DNA of 64,000 bases from Acanthamoeba lenticulata (Eukaryota; Discosea; Longamoebia; Acanthamoebidae), in the NCBI GenBank assembly GCA_002179805.1, contig NAVB01001301.1, positions 1-64,000 on the forward strand. The letters run 5' to 3'. Below are positions 12,801-23,477 of this stretch, one piece after another. How positions within the stretch are numbered: position 1 is the stretch's first letter; each line of letters begins with the position of its first letter. A program made the translations under genes and the position numbers. The notes below the pieces were generated by a model. It worked only from the letters and a program-made list of their open reading frames with translations, was not told where the DNA came from and searched no databases.

Positions 12801-15800
12801 ACAGACTGTGCACAGACGCACGAACCAAAAGCAAACGCTCGTCAGCTGCTTGTGAAAAGGCGGGCGAGGAAGCGAGTTTTGCGCACCGAGCAAAGTCGAG
12901 CAGATACAGCTTCCCATCCTGGCGTGGATAACGTGGCGAAGAAGAAAACGAATCAGAGAATGCAGAAGGACTGGAGGGATACAAACGAAAAGGCTGTTGT
13001 GTCCGTACGGAGCCCCAGTGGCCTTCGATGTCGCCGCAGGCGTGGAGGAGCTTGGAGGAGACCAGGTGGGACTTGAGGTTGAGCCGCGTGAAGATGCTCC
13101 TGAACTTTTCGTTGAACGCCGGGTAGGTCGCGTGCACCGTCTTCCCGCCATCGTGCGAGCCATAGATGATGGTCTGCTTGGAGACCGGCAGCAGCGAGAC
13201 GGCCGTCAGTCGATAGCCCCTGTCCGGATTTGTAAGTGTGTTTGTGCGGTGAGTCATCGCTACTACAGCATCATGATCCTGTCTGATGACTTGGGAGGCG
13301 GAGGCTCGAACCGGTAGTCGACGAGCGTGATGAGGGGCACGGCCACGCCCTCGGCCGCGGCGTCGCCCGAGTCCACCACGCGCGTGACGCTGCGCAGCTC
13401 GTGCCCGGCTGCCTTGAGTGCGCCCGAGTCGTTGGCGGTGTCGTCGCCGTACATCCAGAGGCCCTTCTTCATCTCGACGTCGAGCGCGAACTTGAAGAGG
13501 ATGCCTTTGCACATATACTTGCTCCCGCCGGCCACGCCACCTTATGCACCAAACATACCAATCATTCCAAGCAAGATCCCCTGGGGTTTAGACGCCAGCA
13601 GCTTCCCACCTCCCGTCCCTAAAAGGGCAAAGGTACCGAGGTTGGTCTGCGGTTGGATGGTCTGCTCCTCGCGCGGCACAAACTGTTCGCTGATGATGAT
13701 CCGCCCATAGACCTCGGCCACGTGCTGGAAATGTGCACGATTTGGAACCAATGCCACTGTAAGCATAGGCGCATGGTGGTCTCTTTGGGGGGGGGGGAAG
13801 CGTATCATAGGCCAGCTGGGCGAGCTTGCGGAACTTGGCGGCCGTGTCGGGCATGCTCATCAGCTCTTGGAACCGTCGCTGTTGGGTGTCTTCAAAGTCA
13901 GGCGCCTGCATTGCCCCAGCGCGCAGGCGAGAGGCAAGACGAGACAGGCGCGCGTACATTCCAGATGCTGTCGGGGAGTTCGCCCACTGCATTCCGCCGA
14001 GCCGCCGCTTCGTGCGGGGCGGGTCCTGACATGTGCGGCGCCGCGCCCGTGGCCTTGGCCACCTTCTCCGGCGAGTCCCGCTCGTGCTCAGCGCCGGACA
14101 TGGCGGTTGCGGGCGATGCGTCGTCGCGCCCGTTCAGCTTGTCCTTCCAGTCGGCTCCGATGTTATGCTGGAGGAAGCTCTCGACGTCGTCGAAGCTCGC
14201 TCCGCCGTCGGCGCCGGCCTTGGCCTCGGGCGCGACGGCGGCCTTCCGGCTCCGCGCGCCAATGCGCTTCTTGGCCTCTTTGACCCGGTCAATGGCGCGC
14301 TTTACACCGGCACGGTCATCGCGCCGCGGTGCCCCGTCGACGGTGCCAAGGTCCTCCAGCGAGTTCCCGAGCTCTGGATTGCGGCGCCCTCCGGCCGCTG
14401 GCCGCACGGGCTGCTTGCCCGACGTCGTCATCAAGCGTGACTCCATGTGCCCCGGGCCGCCAACGTCGCTCGGTCCGGCGGCAGCAGCTAATCCGATGCT
14501 GCCAATGCGCTTGCTCCGGCCGGGACCGCCCTGGTCGAGCTCGCCCGTGCTGCGCATGTTCTTGCGAAAGGCTAGCATGCGACCTAGGCGCTTGTCCTCC
14601 TTCTTGCCCGGCTGCAGTTCCTCGCCGACACTGGCCTCGCCCTGCGCTAATTGTTCGTCGCCGTCCGAGCCGGTGAGCGCGAGCCGTCCGTGATGGGGCA
14701 CCAGGCCCTCGCCGGCGAGTCCGGCCTCCACTCCGACGCCCTCGCCGGCGTCTCTATCGTCGCCAGCAGGCGCCGTGCTTTGCGCGGCAGAGACCTCGGC
14801 CTTGTTGTGGTGGCTGGCGGCCCGAACGCGCGTCTTCATGAGCTGAGCCCACCGGTTGCGCCCATCGTCGCCGATGTCGACGAGTTTCTTGTCCATGCGT
14901 TTGAGCTTTTTCTCCGTCCGCTTTTCCTCACGCTCCTCCTTGGCCCTGCGCTTGCGCTCGCTGCGCTCCTGGCGGCGGCTGCCCTTAAGGCTGCCCTCAC
15001 CGTTGAACGTCGCTCCGGTGCGACCTGGTCGGAACAGGTAATGGTGGTGGTCGCCGCTCTGACGGATCATGAGGTTGCGCAGCAGCCCGTCCTTGCGCCG
15101 CCGCTTCTCGCCGCTACCCGCGACCATGTCGTCCTTACTCCCGTCCGCGGTGTCGCCCGAGGCGGCGTAGGCCGACTCGATCACGTGGTCGTTGCCGTCA
15201 TAGGCGTCGGCTTCGTCGGCCGTCTCGGCGCCCTGCAAGTAGAGGCTGTTGACAAAGTCCGTCGTTCTCGATGATGTCGCTTGCTGTGGCGTGCCATCGT
15301 CATAGTAAGCGCCCTCAACAACCCGACGTCGTCGGCTGTCTTCCTCATCGTCCTCGTCCTCATCGGTATCGCCATTGTCATCCTCGTCGTCGTCAGTGTG
15401 TTCCCCGTAGGAAGTATGACTGTCCTCACGCTCGAAGGACTGCTGGTGCTCCAGGTAGCCGCCATCGCTGATGGCTCTCCGCGGACGCAGGCCACCGTCA
15501 TGATGCGCGGGATCGTCGTCAGTAGCGCTCTGTATATAGCTGCTCAGCAAGATCCCGGCCTGCGAGCCTTGCTCGGGGCTCTCACCCACGGCAGATGTCT
15601 CGTAATAATAGGCACCGTTACCGCCATTGGCAGCGCGCAACGGGATCGCATCGGCGCTCGCCGGTACCGCTGGTGGCGATACCGTAACGATCAACCCGGC
15701 TCCACGGCCGTGCCGCTTGCGGCCACCACCAGTCACGTCGCCCTCCCCGTCATTGTCGGCAAAGTTGCCGTGATAGCCATTATCAATGGCCTTGTGCTTG

Positions 15801-16693
15801 CCCGTCCTGCGATCGGTCTGGTCGTCGTCCGAGCTACTGTCCTGGTCGTCGTAGTATCGTCGGCCTGCGTATTCTGCTTCATCGTCATCCCCTTCTTCGT
15901 CGGTCGATTCATCGTAGTTGGTTTCGGCGGTAGCGTAACCGTTGCCCACGATAGACACCAGTTTCTGCGGGCGCCTGGCCTGCGGCGATGGCGTCGCGAC
16001 TACACGCTCCTCGCTGGATAGTTTGCATCGTGCGACGTCTTCCTCCACAGCATCATCGTCATCGCCCGCGTGCTGCTCGAGCTCGGCGAGCTCGGCCTGC
16101 AAGCGCTTCAGGGTGGCAACCAGCTCCTTCCTGCGCCGCGTCGACGGCGCTGCAGCGGCTGGTGCCTTTGCTTCTCGCGATGTCTCTTCGTCGTGAGAAA
16201 AGCTTTCCCCGCTGGCACCGACGGTGGCAGAAGGCACACCACGCCGCTCGCCCTTGGCGTAGACCAACGCCAGTGGTGACAGGTGCATTGCACGACCTCC
16301 ATGCACGGGCGAGTGGAGGACATGAGCTGCGGTGGGGGCCGCGACGGTCGCGGTGGAGGTGGACCTTGTGGAGACGGGCACGTAGCTTGAGCTGTGAGCC
16401 CCAAGTGCCGTGTAGAGCTGCTGGTGATGTTGCGTCGAGATAGAGTAGTAGAGGTTGCCGCTTTTGTCAAACCAATCGTGGTGCCCCTTTGCCGACGTTT
16501 TGGTGGGAATGGTGGGCCTGTTGCGCAGTGGGCCGGTAGAGGGGGCTGGTGAGGGAGGTGAGGAAAATGCCTTGGGGGCCGGCAAAAATCGACTGCTACC
16601 CCCGGCAAGAGGCTTCACATCTGGCGTTGTGGGGGCAGTCAAAGACCCTGAGGAAGACACCACCGTAGTCGTATAGGAGGATGACCCCTCCAT
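6875..16693 (-). CDS. Giant Clu-domain protein with disordered N-terminus
   Basis: About 17 exons and about 2,800 residues. Exons: 16693-13958, 13905-about 13804, about 13724-13637, 13540-13312, 13219-13009, 12918-12887, 12805-12714, 12619-12510, 12445-12356, 12306-12173, 12070-11902, 11819-11580, 11491-11184, 11088-10971, 10881-10185, 10072-9707, 9594-6875. All junctions are GT-AG with continuous frame except between the second and third exons, beside an 11-G tract. Exon 1 (912 residues) is Ser/Asp/Arg-rich and looks disordered. A Clu-like core follows: GGSKYMCKGILFKFA, VDYRGYRLTAVS, IIYGSHDGGKTVH, CGDIEGHWGSDGKLYLLDFAR, then LYPPE. In eukaryotes Clu proteins govern mitochondrial distribution and bind mRNAs for mitochondrial proteins; whether this distant member does so is unknown. 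The last exon has a Lys/Glu-rich stretch and segments like VFFVSAHGRYLCVVRR and GLNGHYVCMDAHGKP that resemble beta-trefoil (fascin/MIR-like) repeats. One gene is the simplest reading, but a split into two genes is not excluded. Confidence 0.75.
13787..13797 (+). repeat. G11 homopolymer at a disputed exon boundary
   Basis: Eleven consecutive G (C on the coding strand) fall between exons 2 and 3 of the Clu gene, where no GT donor is available. The upstream frame ends in LAQLAYDTLPPPP; a frame one base off reads on directly to HVAEVYGRIII. A one-base length error here would fuse the two exons. Confidence 0.6.
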
Positions 16694-17310
16694 TCGCTAC
16701 CGCCTCCCCGGTCCGCGAGAGATGTCGTTCTTTGTGCTGCCCCGACGTCGACGGCTGACGTGGCCTCAAACAGCTTTGTTTTACTTTTTATTCGAATTTT
16801 GAGCACACCGCCAAGTGGTAGAAGATGCGCTCTTTGAAAGGGAGTACCGTTCGTGCTGGCCTGCGAAGCCGTGCCTTGCCTCAGGTGCCGTTCTCCACAT
16901 CATTTGGGCGTCAGCGCTCCGCCCTGCCTCTCTTTGGTACAACTATGAAGTCTTTGTACAACGATTGCATCGTGATACTTGCTGCGACTAATCAACTACA
17001 ACAACAGCGGGCACAAGATCTCTACAAGTGCCTGGTGCCTTGGAGTCCCGCTCGAGTCGTGGCGTCTACCTGTTCCGCCAATACTCAAGGTATACAATCT
17101 TTGCCTTGGAGCTGGACAACGCCGCACTCACACTTGGCTGCCAATCGTGCGTGCGTAGTGGTACTCGCCGTGGTGGCTGCATGCAGCTTGGAGCTCCTAA
17201 GTTCTCGCTGTCGTTTGGTTCTGTTCTCGTACGCCTCCCCTCTCGCCGGCTCCTCTGCACTCGTTGGACTTACCGGGTGGACGACACAGCTGGCCTCCAC
17301 GCTCGGCGCA
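16694..17310. other. Divergent region between Clu gene and thioredoxin-fold gene
   Basis: A plus-strand frame is open from 16825 through the first assigned exon of the thioredoxin-fold gene, so the true start could lie upstream. It includes the hydrophobic stretch VVVLAVVAACSLELLSS, which might be a signal anchor. I found no clear homology or consistent splice signals in it, so the region is left as promoter or possible 5' exon. Confidence 0.35.
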
Positions 17311-19530
17311 ATGGCGTTTTTTAGCCAGCGCATCGTGCGTGCGAAAGAGAATACCAGCGACCGCGCTGATGACGAAAATGAGGATGAGGATGAGGAAGAG
17401 AAGCAAAACAAGGAGGATTTTGTGCATTATCTGCTCGAACGCCCTATCCTGCTCCTCCTTCTCGAACGTGAAGACGTTGTACGACCTCTCGGAGCTAGGC
17501 TCTTTCTTTCGCCTTGTACTGATAGCACTGCTTTTACTCGTCCTCCAGGACGAAAAGCTGGACAAGAATCTTGATGAGATCTTAGAGGATGAAGAGTTGA
17601 AAGCAGTTCACCTGCTCGACTACCAGTTCTTCTCCTCAGACAAGTCCAAGTTCCCCACGAACGCCACCGCTTTGGTCTACCACTACAACCAAAAGGTAAT
17701 GTCAAGAATTAACTTCTGTCTCCGCGCCTAACACCTCTTTCCTCTTGATGTTGTAGACCAAGCAAGTGGAGGCGTATGTGTACCCGGCGGACAAAGAGCT
17801 CACAGCGGACAACATCAAGCAGTTCCTCTCCGACATCAAGGAGCATAAGCTCGTATGACCAGGCTTTGCAAGTCCTGACAAGAATCACCGTGTGCTGATA
17901 GCGCGTTGCACATTATTAGGAAGAGCTGCGGTACCACCCGTCGGAGCCGCGGCCGGCTGAGGACAAGCACCCCACTGTCAAGCACTTGAAGGTGGTCACC
18001 GCGGAATCATTCAAGGACATGGTCCTCGAGTCTGACAAGGACGTGCTGGTCTATCTCCATATTCCCTCGACAACCACTCCGACCGATCTTCAAGTGCTGG
18101 CCAACGCTTATGCCGGCAAGGACGACATCGTCATCGCTGAGTGCACCAGGTCTTCCCTCCTTCGCCTCACCGCGACTGTCGTGTCTTGCGCGCTCACTCT
18201 CTTGCTTGAACAGTTTCTTGAACGAGTTGGATCCGACCTACTTTGGCGACAGCCCAATAGAGGGTGTCAAGCTCTTTGTCAAGGGTCACAAGCAAACGCC
18301 GATTACCTACCATGGCAAGGGAGATTTGCTAGACATTGTCGCGTTTGTCGAGCAGCAACGCGGGTACGCTTACTTTGAGAACTATTAATTCCACCCGCGT
18401 GCTGGGATGTGTGATCTAACACCTTGTTGCTACCACAAAGGGCCGATGGTGAGCAGTTGTACCGACAACTGCGTAAGGCCGATGCCACGCGCTTGATACA
18501 AGATTTTGAGAAGACTCTGGGCGACTACTACCTGCACAGCATCGCCTACAAGGAGTTTGTGCCAGTGAGTGAGAAGGCCAAGGGGCTCTTCAATCGGCTG
18601 TTCGACATGTACGACCAGATCAACATCAGCGAGGACCCTTTCAAGACAAACGCAGCGACTCTCAAGCGGCAGCTTCGGGATGAGCTTAAGGCTCTCGAGC
18701 ACGCCACCCTCCGCAACGTCAAGCTCGTTGAGAAGGAGAAGGTTCGTGGGCAGGCCGTCTTATCGTGTGTGGGTCAAAAGCTGGAACCAATCTGAGCCAT
18801 AATGTGTCTCGAGCAGTACCAAGAGGAGCTAGCTGAGGCTCGTAAGAAGGGCGAGGTGGTTGTCTTCTTCTGGCGCAAGGGCTGCTGGCCGTGCAAAAAG
18901 CTGAGCCCCATGATCGGCCAGCTTTCGCTGGACTTCCCCGAGGTCACTTTCATCAAGGTCGACGCCGATGTACGTATTCTCCTTAACCTTCATTGATGAC
19001 CATATAACGTTGTCATTCATGCTCACAACCTCGACAGGTGGAGGGCCTCAACGCTACACCCACCTTCTTTGTCTACCGAGAGGAGGATGACCAGCCATCG
19101 GAGCTCTCTGGCATGAAGCTTATTAGCCACCTTCATCCCCTGGCGCGCAAGCGTGGCCTCCCCGGATACGGTGCGCCTTCCATGATGATGCTGATGATGA
19201 GTGTTAGGCCGGTCTTGTTTGTCCCGTCTTACATGTGTGCCATCTTCAGCCAAATGGCTGCCGCCCGCCGAGAGGGCCAAGTTGGTGGAGCCCAGTCCCG
19301 ACGAAATCGAGCGCTCATCCGAGGAAGTCCCCCCGCAGCCTCAAGAGAACAGCGACAAGGATGGCGCCAAGACGGAAGGCCAGCAGGACGAGGCAGCGGC
19401 GTCACAGGACCAGGTGCTGGCCCCGACCGATGATGAAGTTACCTCTGCCGCCGCCGCCGCAGCAACCTCGGCTCCGGCAACTGTGGAGAGCCTGCAAAAG
19501 GCCGAGCTTCCCCACCATCAACACCAATAA
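17311..19530 (+). CDS. PDI-like protein with C-terminal thioredoxin domain
   Basis: Nine exons: 17311-17478, 17549-17695, 17757-17852, 17920-18149, 18214-18363, 18441-18741, 18817-18969, 19038-19170, 19250-19530, giving 552 residues if the start is the ATG at 17311; the frame is open further upstream. An acidic stretch near the start (DDENEDEDEEEKQNKED) precedes two redox-inactive thioredoxin-like modules, for example FKDMVLESDKDVLVYLHIPS and GVKLFVKGHKQTP. A helical linker follows, then a thioredoxin module with VVFFWRKGCWPCKKLSP: the CWPC motif supplies both cysteines of a redox centre. VEGLNATPTFFVYRE gives the conserved cis-Pro. The Ala/Glu-rich tail has no KDEL-type signal, and no clear signal peptide is seen in this start choice, so the compartment is uncertain. 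It ends 64 bases before USB1 on the same strand. Confidence 0.8.
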
Positions 19531-19594
19531 AGGGATCCAGAATCGCCGCAAGCCAAAAAGAAAATGCAGGAAAAAGTTTTGTGCTCATCGCGAG

Positions 19595-20805
19595 ATGGAC
19601 AGCTTGCTCGCCGCCTACGGTGAATCTGATGAAGAAGAACAAGAAGGTGGCGTGGTGTGCACGTCTGAGGTGGCGGAACCCACGCAAGACCGCAAGGAGG
19701 TCAGGTTGAAGCGAGATCGAGAGGAAGTAGAATTGAATCATTCACACGCTGAAGAAAAGAGTACAACATTGCTGCCAAAGCGAGCACGTTCAGGTCCGGA
19801 AGACACTGCTGTCAAGTCCACCTTGGCGGTGCGTCTGCCGCCCCCGCCAGCCGACCTCCTGGACGTCGGCGAGGTCCCGCAGACCGCAGGTGCTGCGCAC
19901 TTGGGTCGCGTGCGAAGCTTCCCCCACATCGAAGGCAACTACCCGACCTTTGTCTACATCCCCAGTACGTAGTGCACTTCTTTGCTTTCACCCATCCATC
20001 GGCCACACTTGTTGCCGCTACACCGGGCAGTTTGTGTTGATCGATTGCCACTTGTTTGTGGCCAGTCTACCTGGAGGCCGTGGAGGGCTTGGCCTCGTGC
20101 GCTGAAGCTCTTCTCCAGCAGTATCGCGCCTGGTACCGGTCCCCCCAGAGCGTGTACTCGGGTGTGTGTGCCTCGACATGACGTGTGCATGTTCGTCGAT
20201 AGGCTGCCGCAACGGCAGGTCCACTCGATCGCCGAGCTCTGGGACCAGGGCGGGGACAGCAGCAGCAGCAGCAGCGCGCGGCGGCCGCAGGAGCTGATCT
20301 ACCACGTGAGCGTCTCGCGGACGGTCGGGGTGCGCCAGCACCAGATCGAGCCCCTTGTCGACCTCCTCCGCTCGACCCTCGCCCCTGCCCGCAGTTTCGA
20401 CGCGAGCTTTGGGGCAGTGGAGACCTTCACCAACGATGAGCGCACGCGCTCCTTCTTCTCGCTGAGCGTGATCGAGGGCCGGGATCGCGTGTGCGGGCTC
20501 ATCGCCCTGGTGGACCAGGTCTTCAAGCAGTTCCGGCTCCCCACCTACTACGAAGTGCGTTATCCTCTTCTTCCTCGTCTTGCGCCAATGATGGTGATAG
20601 TGCTGATGCTGATGGGCAGGACCCGCGGCCGCACATGACCATCGGGTGGACGCTGGGCGATGTGCTCTCGGAGGAGGCCGGCGCTGGGCGGTGGCGACGG
20701 CAGCCGCTGCCCGCGGAGCTGGGCGGGCCGTTCCGGTTTCGCGTGGGTAACGTGCAATGCACGCCCGGCCGCCTCATCTACAACTTCCCACTCGCGAGCG
20801 CCTGA
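19595..20805 (+). CDS. USB1: U6 snRNA 3'-5' phosphodiesterase USB1
   Basis: Four exons: 19595-19964, 20066-20163, 20219-20554 and 20620-20805, giving 329 residues. The N-terminus (MDSLLAAYGESDEEEQ) is acidic, as in other USB1 proteins. GRVRSFPHIEGNYPTFVYIP matches the conserved entry to the fold. The two catalytic HxS/T motifs are HVSVSRT and, after the last intron, HMTIGW, which fits a 2H phosphoesterase. YYEDPRPHMTIGW spans the last splice junction exactly as the family demands, so the exon model is well supported. The family trims the 3' oligo(U) tail of U6 snRNA and leaves a protected end, acting in the nucleus. It lies just downstream of the thioredoxin-fold gene and converges on the HPP gene with 166 bases between stops. 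Confidence 0.93.
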
Positions 20806-20971
20806 GCCATCTCTCTCTCTCTCTCTACGCGTACCGTTGTCGAGTTGTGGTCAACTCCACCACACATTGTGCGCACCTGGAAGTGCTCCAGTGTTTGGTT
20901 TCCCACGACGTAGTTGGCTTGCTCTTGGGGGTTTGTTAACGAACAACATGTTGTTGTTGTTGTTGTTGCAT

Positions 20972-21956
20972 CTAGTACCAGTAGAGCGGGTAGCGGAGGA
21001 GCGGAGGGCGCGGGAGGTTGTTGACGAGAAGCGCGACGACCAGCATGACCAGCGCACCCGCCACGGTGGTCACGACGTAGCCGTAGCCCGCCTCCACCAC
21101 CTTGCCCGATCCGAGCACGGCGATGATCGCGCTGGCGCCTTGTGTGCGTGCGCCCACACGTGCATAACAAGGATGGCATCAACCAACAAAAGCAAGACAA
21201 TGTTGTTATTGAAGGTACCTCCAGGAGGGTGAAGCGTGCAAGTCAGCTGCATGGCCGCGATAGAGGTGGCCACCGCCAGGGCCGCCGCCAGCGGCAGCGA
21301 CAAGTGGGCCAGCAGCTTGTGACAAGACACTGCCCCAGATTGTAAAAAGCAGATAAACAATTTTAAATTAATTGAAAATGAAATAAAAATAAAACAAAGG
21401 CATGCGCCGTACCGCCGATGAAGGAGGAGATGAGGTGGCCGCCTACGAGGTTGACGGGCTGGGAGAGAGGCGAGGAGGGGGCCGCATAGAGCAACACCGC
21501 CGTTGCGCCGTAACTTCCTGCAACGCAATTGCGTGAGAAGACCTCACGCTGAGGAAACGAGGGGAGAGGACAGGAGAATCACCGATGAGCAGGACGATGT
21601 CGCCGGACGAGTAGAGATAAGTGTCGAGCAGGCCGACAAGGTAGATGCCCACGAAGGCGCCCACAAAGGACGTGGCCACCGCCCACAGGGGCACGCGACG
21701 GCTGGACAAGGTCGGACGTCGCGAGGCCTTGCGGCCGGCCCACCGGCGCGCATACTTGCGAGGCCTGAAGGGCAGCAGCACGCCCCACGCGTGCTCCCGC
21801 TCCAGTTCCTCCGGAGCAACCCTGGTTTGGGGCGAGCTCTTGGGCTGTACGTTTGTGTTTGACGTAAAAAAGTAAGGGCACCACCAAGCACCGGTCGAGT
21901 GCCTCCCATGGGAAGAGGGTCCGTACGGCCAGTCGCAGTGGTGTTAGTTCCTCCAT
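20972..21956 (-). CDS. HPP-family integral membrane protein
   Basis: Five exons: 21956-21927, 21844-21583, 21517-21413, 21329-21219 and 21138-20972, giving 224 residues. The core is diagnostic: VLLIGSYGATAVLLYAA, LSQPVNLVGGHLISSFIG, the eponymous LHPPGGASAII, and the ending VVALLVNNLPRPPLLRYP. Four hydrophobic segments match the family's four TM helices. Bacterial, plant and algal HPP proteins are linked to nitrite transport into plastids in plants and algae; in a plastid-free amoeba the substrate is unknown. The 10-residue first exon (MEELTPLRLA) is inferred from a GTACGG donor and TACAG acceptor because the main frame has an upstream stop and no ATG. It is divergent from the cyclic phosphodiesterase gene, with 130 bases between starts. 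Confidence 0.88.
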
Positions 21957-22086
21957 CTCTCTTCGCTGTTATGCTTCATTCTTTTGTGCTTGTTTTTTCT
22001 TGTTTTTGACGTGAAAAGAAACGAAAAACAAGGAAAAAAAATTTCTTAACGCCAACGGAGCACAGCAAGCACCAAGAAGCCAGGTC

Positions 22087-22818
22087 ATGACTGAACAGCA
22101 ACACAAGTACTCGCTGTGGCTGATGCCCGATAAGGAATCGCCTGTGTGGACCTTGCTTCACGAGATCATCGAGGCTCTGCGAAAGCAGGAGGGGCTAGAG
22201 AAGTCACCCGCGTTCCTGCCGCACCTCACCCTGCTGGGCTCGATTACCGGCTTGCGCGAGGAGGAGCTCACAGAAAAGGTGCGCACGTTGGCTCGCCACT
22301 GCAGCGGGGGACCCATCACAGTGGCCCTGCACGACCTGGACAAGGGCACCACCTTCCACCAATGTGTCTTCCTACACGCACGAAAGACACCGCAGGTCAG
22401 TATGCAGCCTTGTGTTCTCCAGAACGCCCTCGTTTGTCTGTCTGCCTTGTCGCACCTATCCTCACGTTCCAACAGCTGCTGCAAGCCCACACGCACGCAC
22501 AGCAGGTGATGGGCGTCGCCCAGCCGGTGTCGCACGCGGCCTTTATGCCGCATGTGAGCTTGCTCTACGCGGACATCCCCGACCCCATCAAAGACCGCAT
22601 TATCGCCCAGCTTCAGGTGAACCCTGAACCCGGCCGCTTCAACACCTTCACGATGGAAAGTTGTGGCTGACGTTATGCTGCGTGTGCAGGCCGAGGGGCG
22701 ATTGAGCGAGAAGGCAGCGTCCTTCGACGCCAAGAGCATCTGTATCTGGAGGACCGACGGCCCTGAGGCCGATTGGCGCCAGGTGGCCGAGGTTTCTCTT
22801 ACCGTTCCGCTGGTCTGA
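22087..22818 (+). CDS. 2H-family cyclic nucleotide phosphodiesterase
   Basis: Three exons: 22087-22395, 22476-22616 and 22690-22818, 192 residues. The fold opens with YSLWLMPDKESPVWTLLHEI, and the two catalytic motifs are HLTLLG and HVSLLY, the paired H-x-T/S signature of 2H phosphoesterases. Size and motif spacing match plant and fungal cyclic phosphodiesterases (CPDase/Cpd1), which open ADP-ribose 1'',2''-cyclic phosphate made during tRNA splicing, or other 2',3'-cyclic phosphates. The substrate here is inferred from family. Its stop is 36 bases from the convergent orphan membrane gene. Confidence 0.88.
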
Positions 22819-22854
22819 CCAGCAATCAACAACAGCAGCTTTACTTTTTTGGTC

Positions 22855-23271
22855 TTAAGAAAGAAGGACAATGTAGGCCACCAAAAGAACAACAAAAACG
22901 CTAATTTCAATGAACATAGCCGTGAGAAACCATATGATGAAGGTCGAGGTCGCCATGCGTCCGTTTTTCACACACAAGATCCACACGACGCCCATGAAGA
23001 GAACAATTTCCACTGTGTTTGATCAAACAACCGGGTCAGAAAAGCAGTGCACATGAACTAGTCAAGCGAGGCGGGAAGTACCCGGGTGGAGGGGGATGCC
23101 GTTATCAACGCGGCACTGCTCAGGACACGCTTGGCCGAGCTCGGCGGCGTTGATCGAATGGTAGACAACAACATTGCCTTCTTTGCGGTGGATGAGCAAT
23201 TTGTAGACGAAGAAAACGGTGTGCAACAGGATGCTAGAGGGGACCAAGAAGAAAAAGACTGGTACGAGCAT
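22855..23271 (-). CDS. Orphan three-TM small membrane protein
   Basis: Two exons, 23271-23082 and 23012-22855, give 115 residues. One hydrophobic segment is in exon 1 (MLVPVFFFLVPSSILLHTVF) and two are in exon 2 (VEIVLFMGVVWILCV and FIIWFLTAMFIEISVFVVLL). A polar loop with two cysteines lies between. I do not recognise it. Support comes from the clean splice junction that joins three consecutive hydrophobic helices in one frame. Translation could start further upstream, since the frame is open to about 23481 without a better ATG. Confidence 0.6.
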
Positions 23272-23477
23272 GGTGCCAGGAGAGTGTTGTGTGTTGCGTG
23301 TGTTATGGTTGCAACCAAGTTTGCGCTCAAGAGCCTTTTGGCTTAGTAGACAAAAACCGCCCACTGGCCGGAGGATCAGTATCCCCCGAAGTTTTAATTT
23401 CGTGGAATCAATCACCCCAAATTTTTCGATCGCAATACCGAAATTTTGATCAATATTTGGTACTTTAACAAACAATT

